DNA of 64,000 bases, from assembly GCA_016800925.1 (NCBI GenBank), contig JABCPU010000097.1, positions 123,935 to 187,934 of the forward strand. Reading direction: 5' to 3'. The position numbers and the translations under genes are program-made. This document shows positions 1 to 10,844 of this stretch, piece by piece (positions within the stretch are counted from its first letter, which is position 1; every line of letters starts with the position of its first letter). The stretch is from Suillus spraguei (lineage: Eukaryota; Basidiomycota; Agaricomycetes; Boletales; Suillaceae). Under the pieces are notes generated by a model. That model saw nothing but the letters and a program-made list of their open reading frames with translations. It made no database searches and was not told the DNA's origin.

Positions 1-1760
1 CCGGTGCCCATACCGTCTTACTTGGTTGCAATTGCGTCAGGAAATCTCTGCTACCGTGCATTCGAGAAGCTCGAAGGAAAAGACTGGACGAGCGGAGTAT
101 GGGCCGAACCAAACATCATCAATGATGCTTGGTGGGAATTCAAGGAAGACACAACAAGGTTCTTTTCAGAGCATTTGAATCCATAACACATTTGAGAACC
201 TTTGCGTAGGTTTTTGGCTGCTGAAGAGGAACTCGTCGGTATGCCGTATAAATTTGGTGTGTATGACCTCCTGGTGCTACCTCCGGCATTCCCTTATGGT
301 GGAATGGTGCGTTCTTTTGTATCCCTCGGGTCGGATCCTGATGGACATCCAGGAAAATGCATGTTTGACGTTTGTCACGCCAAGTTAGTGCATGCCACTT
401 ATCGTGCTGCGTTTCTGACCAAAAATTAGCCTTGTTGACTGGCGACAGGACATTGGTAGATGTCGTCGTACACGAGATCACGCATTCCTACTTCGGGAAT
501 GGTATAACGTCAGAACATTTTCATCTTCCTTCTTTTCCTACCTCTTTTTGACCGGCATTCTTACACAGACACGCTGACGCTTCACACTTTTGGCTCAACG
601 AAGGTTGGACGACATACATCGAGCGTCTCCTCCAGCAGATATTGCATTCTCCTGCTCACCGTGGATTCTATTTCCTGACCGGTTCGAAGGACCTTTATGA
701 CGACCTGAAACTCTATGAGCAGCGGAATAAGAAATATCAGAAATTGCAAATTGAATTTGAGAAGGGCGAGAATCCTGACGACGCCTATAGCTCGGTGCCA
801 TACGACAAAGGGGCTAATTTTCTCCTCCACATTGGTCGGTATTTGGTTAAACCAAATACCCTGCAGAATATTAACAGCATGTTTGGGCTTTCAGAACGGA
901 CGTTGGGCGGTTTAGATGTGTTCCTCCCATACGTGAAAGATTATGTCAAAACGTTCATGGGTAAAAGCATCACCACAGAGATGTGGAAGGAGCATCTTTT
1001 TGGCTACTACGCACGGTTTGGTGGGGACGACGAGCTTGAAGCGCTCAAAAGCATTGATTGGGACGCAAGTATTTGTTTTTTTTTCCGGACCACTCGACCC
1101 ACAATTGTGTTAACCTAGGCTTGGCTTTTCGGAACGGGCGTGACCCTTCCCGTGCCCATGGAATACGACATGACCCTCGCGCAACAATCCTACAAGCTCG
1201 CTGAAAGATGGAACAAAACCAAAGATACATCTGAGTTCAGTGCCACCGATATCAGTGGGATGGACGCCAACCAGATCGGTGAGCACAAGTATTACTTGTG
1301 GTCATTGCTGCTGAGTGTGTGTTATAAGGTGCTTTCCTTGAACGACTACAATCCTTCGACCCATTGCCAGCAGCGCATATTGATGATCTTGGTGACCTCT
1401 ACGGGCTGGTCAGTTCGCCCAATGCGGAGCTCCGTCTGAGGTTCTACCAAGTAGCTTTGCTTGACCCCAAATCTGCCAAGTCGGAGCTATATGCTACAGC
1501 GGCTTTAGGCTGGGTTGTTGGGGAAGAGGATGGGATGGTCAAGGGTCGGATGAAGTTCTGTCGGCCAATATTCAGGGCGGTATATTCTGTCAACAAGGCG
1601 ATGGCACAGGTCAAGTATCAAGAACACAAGAATTCATTCCATCCCATCGCACGTGATCTTATTGAGCAGGTAAGAGGTAACTTAGCTAGGTTCCTCCTCG
1701 ATGAAACTGATGTTGGCGTAGGATATCGAGTTAACCAAGGGTCACGGAACTAATGCATAA
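1..1760 (+). CDS. Leukotriene A4 hydrolase-like M1 aminopeptidase, 5' truncated
   Basis: This is a zinc aminopeptidase/epoxide hydrolase of the M1 family, missing its N-terminal domain because the window starts inside it. The readable order matches leukotriene A4 hydrolase: an IPSYL segment, the substrate-binding motif YGGM (exon end near 308) followed after a 46-nt intron by ENACLTFVTP, then the zinc site HEITHSYFGN (near 470-500), and NEGWTTYIE, which supplies the third zinc ligand (near 600-625). YSSVPYDKG and a helical C-terminal domain follow. Introns are short GT-AG; the last runs about 1670-1721 and shifts the end to a TAA at 1758-1760 after KGHGTNA. The family acts in the cytosol or nucleus and trims peptides. 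The stop lies only 42 bp from the end of the convergent ArfGAP gene. No break is seen, so the gene is probably functional. Confidence 0.9.
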
Positions 1761-1802
1761 CGAATGGTTATCTATCAAATTGTATCTAGCGTAAAATCAA
1801 TG

Positions 1803-3219
1803 TTACTTGAAGTCACCCCACAGATCCCCAAATACATCATCCTTCTTGGGCGCCGGGTATGCCTGAGAAGTGCCGGAAAGGTTGGTGGCGTTGCCGGGTG
1901 CGGAGACAGACGATCCCCAAATATCATTTGTATTGAATGAGTTTGCTTGAGATTGGGGTTGTTGTGCCGTAGGAGTTACAGAGTTACCCCATAGTGTGTT
2001 TTGAGAGGGCGTAACGGGAGTAGCATTCCAGCCAGATGAAGCCCCCCACAAACCAGTGCCGCTAGTTCCCATCATGCTTGTAGGCTGAGATTGTGTTTGA
2101 GGAGCGCCTCCAAGCTGATCCCATGTTGATTGTGGCTGAGAGGGTGACACAAAAGTACCAAAAGTACTAGAACCAGCACCTGCCGACAAGTTTGAATGAC
2201 TGGGGGCAGCAGTGGGAGCAGAGGAAAAGAGGGACATGATGTCTGATTTCATATCTTTAGGGTGGTGGTGAGGCTGCCTTTTGAGCGGGTGCATGGAAAT
2301 CCAGTGAAAATAGATCATCTTGAGATGGAGGGGTGGGCTGCGCTAATGTTGGCTGAGGTGCAGCAGATGTCGGAGAAGTGATGATAGCGATTTCAGAGTT
2401 GATTGTTCTACCGGCGATTGCGGAGGAGAGCAACTGACGGGATTGGGGCTGACGTGTTGTGACATGGGTCTGGAGTGTTGGAGATGCTGACCTTGTACCA
2501 GAGATACTGATATTTGCTATATGAGTCGAGCGTGAGGATTGCGTAGCCGCAGAGAGTGGCTGCTCAGCAGCTTGCGAAGTATGTTCACTCGAGGTTTCAG
2601 TCTCAAGAACCGATGGATCGCTCGGTGGGGGTCCGTCATGTGCCCATCTTCGAGATTCATATTTTGAACGTATAAATGACTCCATTTTGCTATGGTAAAT
2701 TGTGAACTAGTGTTTGGACTGAAGGGCTAAAATCACATACTGGTCCGGGGGGATATGACCAGACTTTAGATGGGATTCCCAGTACAAGTTGGCACGACGA
2801 TTCCCCCATTTCTGAATTGACTACGAAGTAAACAACATTGAGCGAGTGGTGAGACTGACATATGGATGGTATGGAATTACCTCCATCTGTTCTGGTGTCC
2901 AGATGTCGAGATCAACGGACTTGACACGGCTGATATGCGTTCCCATGCCACGATGAATGCCTGAACAGCGAATGCACAGGAAGACACCTCTAGAAAGCAT
3001 GATCAGCCTAGAGCAAAAGCGGTGATGTGAAACGCACAAATTCCATGATGCCCAACGAGGATCTGGTGCGAGAGTAATTAAGAAGCTGGGAGATGAACCA
3101 TTGGGACAAGACTAACCGTTCCGTTTGCAATCTGCACAGAGCTTATTGTCTGACTGCTTGACCAGATCTTTGAGAATTTTTGCATTCCTCTCAGTCGTGG
3201 CTTTATCTTGCCTGGACAT
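1803..3219 (-). CDS. ArfGAP-domain protein (Age2/SMAP type)
   Basis: This is a GTPase-activating protein for ARF GTPases, acting in vesicle traffic at Golgi and endosome membranes. The start at 3217-3219 gives [19 protein letters not shown], then a zinc-finger half LCADC, a segment [11 protein letters not shown] (near 3050) and the second half [20 protein letters not shown] with the arginine finger region. Exons are split by introns of about 50 nt. The C-terminal half (1803-2685) is low complexity, rich in S, T, P and Q, with repeated W-G and TFG-like motifs ending WGDFK; such tails in Age2/SMAP proteins bind coat proteins, though no specific box was recognised here. The gene is divergent from the GET2-like gene with about 196 bp between the two start codons. 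Assignment to Age2 rather than another ArfGAP subgroup is an inference from length and layout. Confidence 0.85.
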
Positions 3220-3415
3220 GGTGGTCGACAAGAAAACGAAACGGTTAGAAACAAGATGAACAGGTGTTTCGGAGAAGTCAGCCACATTCCTAAAACGTGT
3301 CAGGGCAGGGTATTATTACGGACTACACGTTTTTGCCTACCGCGTCAATTGTCAAAAAGCAGACAGTGTACTGTCTGCATCCAACTTAAACAAGGTTAAA
3401 CTAACGACCGTCACG
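3220..3415. promoter_or_regulatory. Shared divergent promoter, ArfGAP / GET2-like
   Basis: These 196 bp separate the start codons of two divergent genes and must contain both 5' UTRs and promoters. A short inverted repeat (AGACAGTGTACTGTCT, about 3361-3376) lies in the middle and is a candidate protein-binding palindrome. No TATA box was recognised. Confidence 0.35.
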
Positions 3416-4484
3416 ATGTCAGCTACATCTCGCGCTGAGGCTCGTCGCAAAGCTATTCTCAGCAGAGGAACTGACCGTCTGTCGAAATTGACGACAACTG
3501 CTCGCGGAGAAGATGCTTCTGCATTTTTGAATGCTGGTGAGCGTTTTGACTTGATACATCATGGATAGCATCAATATTCTGCGTCATAGGTATTCCTCCC
3601 AGATCTGCAGCTGCTAGTTTTGTAGGCGAGGCGCCGAGCATGCCTCCTCAGCCAGATATGCCACCCCCGTACTCTTTTGGAAATGCAGGCTTTGGCGGAG
3701 CAGCTCCCGACCCATCTGTTTGGTCAGAAGAAAATCAAATGCAATTCCTTCAAGCTCTCAGGAGTGGTGCAGCCAATTTCCAATTCTCAACCTCAGATCT
3801 CAGGCACAACCTCCAATGGAACAACTGCTCCTCCTCCAGGTGATCCTCTCGCTGCTTTCATGAATTCATTGCAACAGATGGACCCATCTCGTGGTGACGC
3901 CACCGGAAAAGTACCTGCCCCTCCTACACCTGCAAAGCCTCCCTCGATCGTGCAAAAGTTTACGCCATTGCTGCACATCCTATGCACATGGCTTATTCTG
4001 GCTTTTTTTGTACTTTTCAAAGAACCCCAAATACTAGTCGAGCGTAGCGGTGGGGTTTCGGAAATTTTCTGGAAACGCTGGGCAGAGCTTGCCTGGAGAA
4101 GCTCTAGCATCGAGGGATGGGGAGTGCAGTTTGTGGTCAGTGTTCCACGCTTGCCTTAAAATATCATCGCTGATCGATACACAGCCGTTCATGTGGGCTT
4201 TCATGACTGTGCAAGTTATGCTCCACTCAATGCGTATATACACGGGCAATGTAAGTTTCTTCAGGTTGCGAATTAATGTTGTGCTGATTATACTTGCACA
4301 GAACCAAGTGCAGCCCCCGGTTTTGTTAGCGCTAGCTCTGCCTCACTTGCCCCCTCCACTCCCATCCATCATCACCAATGGCTTGCGCTATATCCAGATG
4401 GGAGGCGCCATTCTTGATGATTTGTCGGCGGTTGTATTCGGAATTGGGATGGTTGTGTTGATTGCTGGATGGTTCGCTGGATGA
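3416..4484 (+). CDS. GET2-like protein (GET complex membrane subunit)
   Basis: This is a likely ER membrane subunit of the GET pathway, which inserts tail-anchored proteins. The N-terminus SRAEARRKAILSRGTDRL is a positively charged helix like the one GET2/CAMLG proteins use to bind Get3. It is followed by a Pro/Gly-rich linker and a C-terminal half with three hydrophobic segments: LLHILCTWLILAFFVLF (near 3970-4020), a segment starting PFMWAFMTVQVML (after an intron ending near 4182), and a last one ending in VVFGIGMVVLIAGWFAG. Introns at about 3537-3589, 4135-4182 and 4252-4301 are clear. The reading frame also changes between about 3764 and 3803; either a very short intron or a 1-nt error explains this, and I could not settle it. 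The gene converges on the mitochondrial ribosomal protein gene with a 103-bp gap. Confidence 0.7.
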
Positions 4485-4587
4485 CGGGTTCATTTTCTGT
4501 GTAAAATTCGCCAGTATGATGAGTTTAGGATAGTTTTTGGTAACATATGCATGTCCCTAATAGCTGAAGTAAGAAAGTACCATGAGG

Positions 4588-5282
4588 CTAGGGTAGTATG
4601 GCAGCGGCTCCAGTCTTTGGGCGCTCAGGTGATGACAACATATTTTCCACCATGGCCTCCAGATTCTCTGGGCTGCGCGTACTCAATTTCGGTGTCCGTT
4701 TCTTAGCAGCTGCTAAGCGTTCCTTTTCCTCGCCTGGAAGAATGGGTAGACCAGCTGCTTGAGCAGCAGCCTTGTACTCTTTCCATAGATCACCGCCAGC
4801 GAGGTCCATTAGTTCCTTGGTAATTGATGTGGACCATTTATTTGAAATATCAATGGTGGTCTTAGCTCCGTCCTCTGTACATTTGATAGGAATAATGGTA
4901 AAACGAAGAACAAAGAAGTACGTCAGAGCGTGAAGCAAGTTCAACAAAAGAAATAAAGTTACCGAACTCGACAACCATCTCAGGTGTCCAATTGTCTTGT
5001 AGAGGTTTTGGAAGTTTGTTGACTTCCACGTTGAGTTGTGGATTGGCATAGCGTATGCGTCTGAGCTCTTCCTTGACAAAATGCCTGGGTCTGTCTTAGA
5101 TATGCGTGTGCTAGAGTTGTCTATAAAATAGCATACCGTGCTCCGAAGTGATCGTTTCGTGCGGCCAGTTTCAAGCTTATCCCTCGTAGACCGGTCAGGG
5201 ATAATCTTGGTTCCTGATTCAGCTCCTTCAGTATGACAGACAGACGAGAAGGTCCTGGAATGAACTTGGGTTTCCGAGGCAT
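4588..5282 (-). CDS. Mitochondrial ribosomal protein, L51/S25/CI-B8 fold (mL61/Mrp49-like)
   Basis: The start at 5280-5282 gives MPRKPKFIPGPSRLSV. Two introns (about 5087-5138 and 4873-4963) join this to HFVKEELRRIRYANPQLNV and then EDGAKTTIDISNKWS. The first 110 residues have the pattern of the thioredoxin-like L51/S25/CI-B8 domain shared by some mitochondrial ribosomal proteins and complex I subunit NDUFA2: an early basic strand, the helix FVKEELRRIRYANP, then the strand VEVNKLP. The tail is Lys/Ala-rich and ends GAAAILP. The likely role is as a structural protein of the mitochondrial ribosome; the large-subunit Mrp49/mL61 is my best guess, and S25-like is the alternative. Its start is 149 bp from that of VPS72, read in the opposite direction. 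Confidence 0.6.
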
Positions 5283-5431
5283 TCCGAATGAACCGAATGA
5301 AGTTAAGAGTGAAGTTTAGTATGAGCCACAATACTGTAGGTTGTTTGCTCCTGTTGAATTTGAAGGCTCTCAGCCTTCCTCCCTCGGACCCATTCCTTGA
5401 ACACTCTAATCGCGGTACTACATCTTCCAAT

Positions 5432-7103
5432 ATGGCTGAAGAGGAGACCCTGGTATCGCGTCGTTCGAAGAGGAGTACTGCGGGGAACAGGTTTGTACGA
5501 TAATTTTGTTGGTGCCTTGACTGAAAATGAGCAGGATGGAGGCAGCCCTTGCTGAGCTTGCCGTCGAAGAAGTCAATGAAGGTGAAGAAGACATTGACTT
5601 TGTCAATGAAAAAGGTGAATGTGATGTGTTTAATACTGATTGGGTATATCTTACGCTACATCTAGATGAGGAAGATGTCTTTGAATCGGACTTCGCGAGC
5701 ACGGACGACGAAGCAGCTGCTGAAGATATTGATATCGGAGAAAGGACTGCCGAGGATGAGGAAAGGAGAGCGAGGAGGGTATGTATTGATCACAGTTTGC
5801 TTAGAACTATTTTTACATTTATCTAGAGCGCGCGCGTAAGGGTGGAGAAAGCTACCGCTGCTGCTCATGCTCGCCAGAGGGTCACTTTTCATCCCCAAGC
5901 GGAGACTTCAGAAAAGAGACCTCACAAGGAGGCTCAGAAGCTCAAAAGGCGTGTGTCTCTTGGTGTCGCCGTTAACGCAGAGACGGGAGAAGTTATTGAG
6001 GGCGGTACGAGGCAACGGCAGAGTCAGAGATCACATACAATCATGAATACGTCGGCAACCGTCAACAGAATAAAGGATGCGGAAGAGAAGCGGGTAAGTC
6101 CTCATCTAACTTCATGCTCGATGCGCTCTACTGTCCCCCCTGTAGGCCACCATTCCGAAGAAAGCAAGAGTAGTCACCAAAGCACCAACACAGGACGAAC
6201 TTATCGCGCGGGCCCTCGATACGGAGGAGGGAAATATTATTGAACACAGAGATTATCTCAAACTGGAAGAAGAGAAACGCGCGCGTGCTCGTGTAGTTCG
6301 AGCTGCCCTTGAAGGTCCGGTGTTGCGATGGATTAGCCGGAAAGAACAAGTCAAAGTTGAAGTCACACCCCCGGTGCCTGTTCCACATCCATCGCAGTAC
6401 GGTTTCATTTACAATCCACACCAAGGGACTCCCTACTCCGGAACACAGAATTACCAACCTCCCTTCCATGCTTACGTTCCAGCGCCGCCGAGCCAGGCGC
6501 CAGAAGGTTCGCCTATGACATCACAAGGATCACAAGGCTTGGTTGCCACTTCACCACTGCAGTCATCAATACCATCTACGAACACACCATCTCAATCATC
6601 ATATTATTATTACCCCGTTCAACCCCCACCAGCTCCACCTCCAGCGCAAGAAAGAGTTGACGACGTTTGCAAAAACTACATCGTGCATGAGTTATCACAA
6701 GATCCATCTGCCGCCAAACCGCCATGGAAAGATACCATGTCAGCTATGTTTGGCGACGAGATCAAATGGGATGAGGTCCGTGTGTTCACAGGGAAACAAC
6801 GCCCATTGAGTGAGTTTTTTTTTTGTTCGGTGTTTTGCATTGCCTAATTCCCCTGTAGGTCGACCTGTTCGAACTTGTCCGATCACGGGGACACCTGCAA
6901 AGTATCTAGACCCGCGGACAAACGTCCCCTTTGCGAACGTTGCCGCATTCAAAACTCTGACCAGAATTTTGTCTCATGACTATGTCTGGAGTGAGGCATT
7001 GGGGTGCTATGTTACTAGCCATGAAGAGCTTAACCATGATGTTGATGAGCCTATGGACGGCACCACGACAAAATTCAGAAGAGTGGACGAAAAGGATAGG
7101 TAA
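5432..7103 (+). CDS. VPS72: VPS72/YL1 (Swc2), SWR1 complex subunit
   Basis: This is the histone H2A.Z-H2B binding subunit of the SWR1 chromatin remodeller, acting in the nucleus. The N-terminus reads RRSKRSTAGNR, the typical start of YL1 proteins. It is followed, after introns near 5493-5533 and 5617-5664, by a strongly acidic stretch (EEDVFESDFASTDDEAAAED) and a basic region VTFHPQAETSEKRPHKEAQK. The middle is proline-rich (6380-6660). After an intron at about 6809-6858 comes the YL1 C-terminal domain: CPITGTPAKYLDPRTNVPF then FANVAAFKTL. The last exon ends VDEKDR at 7103. The acidic block is the known H2A.Z-binding type; the C-terminal domain is diagnostic of the family. No break was noticed. 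Confidence 0.88.
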
Positions 7104-7671
7104 ACCAACGAGGATTAACCGTCCATATCGCTGCACTCGACACAACTTGAGCCCTCCGGCGAAATTAAGACTTATCATTGGCGATTCGTCTACTATTTCA
7201 ACGGTCGCGTATCTTATCAGGGGTTTATCTGCGGCGACGTAGGATTCTGATATTCCTTGATGAGGATTCGTAGGTTCATTCTCAGGAATCTCGGCAGGAG
7301 CTTCATGACTATGCACAAGGTCCCACGTAGTGTTCGGGAATTGCTGGGAGGGTTGGCTGCTTTTGAATATGCCGAGATAGTGTTCTAGTATAAGTGAGTA
7401 CCGCATATGTATGTCACTGTAGCCCTGTTACCCCTCATAAGCACCGCTCAATTTTAAAATGCCGTTGTCAATATCGATGTAACTTACAGCCGTCCAGCCG
7501 GGCCCACCAGCACGTCGCATGGAGACACTTTACACCTTCGAATTGTCACAGAGTATCGTAGTCCTAACCTTCGCTATGTCTGTAAACATTTGATACTCGC
7601 AAATTTCATAAGCGCGCGCTACTTTTGGAATTTGTTTGCTTGCTTTGTACCTTGTTTTGTTTTGGTAAATG
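7104..7671. other. Intergenic region, VPS72 to Harbinger transposase
   Basis: No gene is supported here. The interval probably holds the VPS72 3' UTR and the downstream flank of the Harbinger element. A GC-alternating run GCGCGCGC occurs near 7611. I looked for a matching terminal inverted repeat on the far side of the transposase and did not find one. Confidence 0.4.
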
Positions 7672-9205
7672 TTATGTTTTCTGACTAACCGACATTTTAC
7701 AGTACTTGCTAGTTACAGGAAGACCACGACGCACACGATCAGCACAATAATCTTGCCACATTTTATTGGCAATCTCGTCTCGACGTCGGTCTGCTTGGTC
7801 AACAGGGCCTTCAGCCAGCTCTCCGATGCCATCACCACAATCAAGTCCAAATAAATCCTCATCGTACTCAACATCAAACATAGAAGGTTCATATCTATGT
7901 GAAAAATTGTGCAGAGCACACAATGCTGCAGGAATGCGGGCCTGAACATGCATCTCGTATTCAGGCGGTAGTTGCAAGATGCGCCATTGGCACTTCAAAC
8001 CACCAAAAGTGAGCTCGATTGTGTTGCGTAGGCATGCGTGTCGATAGTTGAACAATTCTTTTGGAGTTCGAGGCCTACATAAGCATGTAAGAGACAAATC
8101 GCACAGAGACGAAAAAATGAATTTACGAAATTTTTGCTTGTCGCCATTCCTCGAGGTGATAGCGGACACCTCGATATGGGACTAATATAATATTGCATCA
8201 CATGATCCAAAGCCAGCGTCTGCAAGTAAGTAAGCCCCTTTGGGAACACGCAGGTCATGTTGCTCTGCATCATGCCAGACTGTTGCATCGCAAACTGATC
8301 CATCCCACCCGGAAAGTGAATATATGAAGAGGAAGTCAAAGTCGCACACAAATAAGCAGTTTTGGGATAGAAATCCCTTGCGGTTTCGCATGGTATGGTG
8401 ATCCTGATTTGCAGAGAATATGGGAATATGGGTAGTGTCAACAGCACCAATACAGCCTTCAAAGTAGTGGTACCGTGGATCATTGCGGATGATATTGGAG
8501 ATGGGAGTGTCCTCTGTGGGGAGTCGAACCTGGGCATTATAGAATGGATTTTCTGAGAAAAATATGAGCAAGCGCTTGAAGTATCTAACAAGAATTCAGA
8601 CAATAGAAAGACAGCAAATAATAGATTGCTTACCTTGAAATGGTGTCAGGGGAACACTGGAATCTTTCGCCGAGATAGCGAGTCGGGAGTCCTGTCACAC
8701 ATGCATGTAGAAATATACCCAGTTGCTCTTCAACTGTTACACCACTGCAAGACTGAAATCCATTGGCTTCAAGGACTTGGACCAGTGCCTCAAACACCTC
8801 CGAGCTGACACCGAGTTTGTTCTTGATTCGGTCTGGGTGGCCTATGAGAAGCTCACAAACCCATGCATGACCGCTGAACGGCGAAGTGCGGGGAGTGGGA
8901 GTCAATAATAACAGGTTGCACATACATACAACCTGCAAGATCACACAAGTTACAATAACAACCAGACGACGACGTCGAGTCTCCTGCGAGTCATGCTGCC
9001 AGTGAACGAGAGCAAGTTCAACATGCTGCTGGAAGTTGAGGTACATTTCATCCGCCGGCACCCGAATACATCCAGAATCTCCCTCCTGACTTTCTGAAGT
9101 TGCAGTTTGTTCCCTCTCAGGTGCCATTGGGCATATGCACGCGCTGAGAGTGACGACAAAGAGGCTAGAGCAGAAGATCGGATAGCAGGTGCAATGGACG
9201 GTCAT
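7672..9205 (-). pseudogene. Harbinger (PIF) DDE transposase, frameshifted
   Basis: The N-terminal exon (8633-9205; alternative start at 9127) has a helix-turn-helix-like region ending LGERFQCSPDTISR, joined by a 49-nt intron to YFKRLLIFFSENPF. The catalytic part carries GAVDTTHI (first Asp), GWDGSVCDATVW (second Asp region), LADAGF, and after another intron RHACLRNTIELTFGGLK with the catalytic Glu. This order is that of DDE_Tnp_4/Harbinger nucleases. At 8183-8192 a tandem TAATA duplication (5 bp) breaks the frame. Removing one copy restores DAILVPYRGVRYHL, a motif expected at that spot, so the gene is most likely a recent pseudogene. The C-terminus ends at 7672. The usual partner Myb/SANT protein of Harbinger elements was not found. 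Confidence 0.8.
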
Positions 9206-9378
9206 GCCGCACGCGTGTCACAGTGATGCTGATGACAAAGCAGGGGAAGAGACTCATTATGCTCAAGGTCTCCGCTTATAACAATACAGTGATATCTCAT
9301 CTCAATCAAAATATCTTCGCAAAAAGATATACTCTGAACAATCTCCCAATAGGAGGAAAAAGAAATGGGGCCGCCGCT

Positions 9379-10479
9379 TTACACATTTCCAGGTGGCTGA
9401 AACACGTCCCCGAGTACTCCTGCAAGCTCTGTGAGCTGTGCTGCTGGCACAAGCATCAACCGTCCAGCCGTGTCTAATCCAAATGACTCTGCGTTGCGTG
9501 GCTGGGCATTCGAATACGGAAAAATCAGGTGATGGGAAGCAAACTAGGAGCCCAGGTGAGAGTAATTTTAAAGCACATAAATCAAGGGGCACACCTTTCG
9601 GATCTCCTCGTCCTCTGGGTGGAACGGATATACACCATCCGGGCTTCTATCATTCGTTTCCCCATTCGTGTTTTGAGATTTTTGTCTTTTTGACGCTTTC
9701 CCTGGATGTTGTTGGGCGATGGTCATCGCTTCCTCCTCTTCCGCAGTAAGCTTGTATACACGTGATATGAAGATCAAGTGGGTGAAATTGAAGGGCTCAT
9801 TCTGAAAAAAACGACCCCAAGGCCCATGGTCATGGTTCATACAGGAACTTTCTAGGAATTGGCGACTCACCTCTTCAACTGCATCCTTAAGTTCATCCAC
9901 AAGCATACGGTACATGGGAGGTATCACCGGCACGGGCATATTAATCAACCTTTCGCATAGAACGAGTCCAACTTGACACTGCGGATCACGTAGTATCGTC
10001 GATAGTGATTCGTGAAATGCACCGTCTCCCTTTGATTTTGCCAGAACGTACTCTACAAGCGACTTTATAGATACGTTGTCCTGGCAGCGGTCCTTTCTTG
10101 AAAAATACCAGATAAAGAAGAGCTGTACTTACGTTGTGCACGCCGACATTTAAAACGCTCAAGAATGCATATGGGCTGCTCTCCTCTCCATCGGTCTTGA
10201 TCGTGGTCCCTATATCAGGTTGTGAAAGCACCAGGTCTGTAAGAGCGTGTGTGCTGAGACCCTCAGCATCTACACCAAAGAGTTGATCGAGAAGACGTTT
10301 GATGGCATGGTAGTCGATCGTCGCATTGAGGCCAAAAAAGTCGAAATCTACATCGATGAACGTCGGAGTCTACTGAGAGCTGGTCACTATAGATTATAAC
10401 TGAAAGCATCATTGAATCATACGTCTTCCGAGTCACTGTCGGAGTCTTCGTGGTCGGCTTGATTTTTGCGTTTCGACAT
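9379..10479 (-). CDS. BCP1: BCP1 (BCCIP family)
   Basis: BCP1/BCCIP proteins act in the nucleus as chaperones of ribosomal protein uL14/Rpl23 and in nuclear export in yeast. The start (10477-10479) gives MSKRKNQADHEDSDSDSE, the usual short basic-acidic head. Later exons read DFDFFGLNATIDYHAIKRLL, LTDLVLSQPDIGTTIK, YAFLSVLNVGVH, CERLINMPVPVIPPMYRML, FNFTHLIFISRVY and finally FPYSNAQPRNAESFG, ending GDVFQPPGNV at the TAA 9379-9381. The order and the VNPPM-like INMPVPVIPPMY segment match BCCIP. Introns are about 50-70 nt. It lies just upstream of the Harbinger remnant and downstream of the S28 peptidase, same strand, with no evident functional link. Confidence 0.8.
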
Positions 10480-10844
10480 TCCCGAGAGTGTTTTATTTGC
10501 AACAGATATCGTTTTCTCTACAAAAATCTTACGGGAAATATTATGTCATCATCGTGCTGCATAAAACCCACTATACTGCCGTAGCAGAAGTATCAATCTA
10601 GAACTCGGACTCGTATTGCCGTTCCACACTTTGGAATACCGGTGCTGGAGCTCAACTGGAGCTACAGGTGTATCACGGAAAACACAAACCAATTAACTGA
10701 AGTTTTCGAATACTACGTCCGGATGCTAATTCCTGAGCGGCTGAAGAAACCACGAACCGTCGATTGCACCCTGAGACGTATATATATAACGATGGGTTAT
10801 TGATAGAAAAATTGCCTGTGTACAGATCTTAACAACTCGATCTA
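10480..10844. other. Intergenic region, S28 peptidase to BCP1
   Basis: These 365 bp separate two genes on the minus strand and should hold the BCP1 promoter (high-coordinate side of its start) and the 3' UTR of the S28 peptidase. An AT run TATATATATA lies near 10780. No coding signal was seen. Confidence 0.4.

Noticed and set aside
7600..9400. Terminal inverted repeats of the Harbinger element
   Set aside because: GCGCGCGC near 7611 was tested as a left terminus but no inverted partner was found on the right side.
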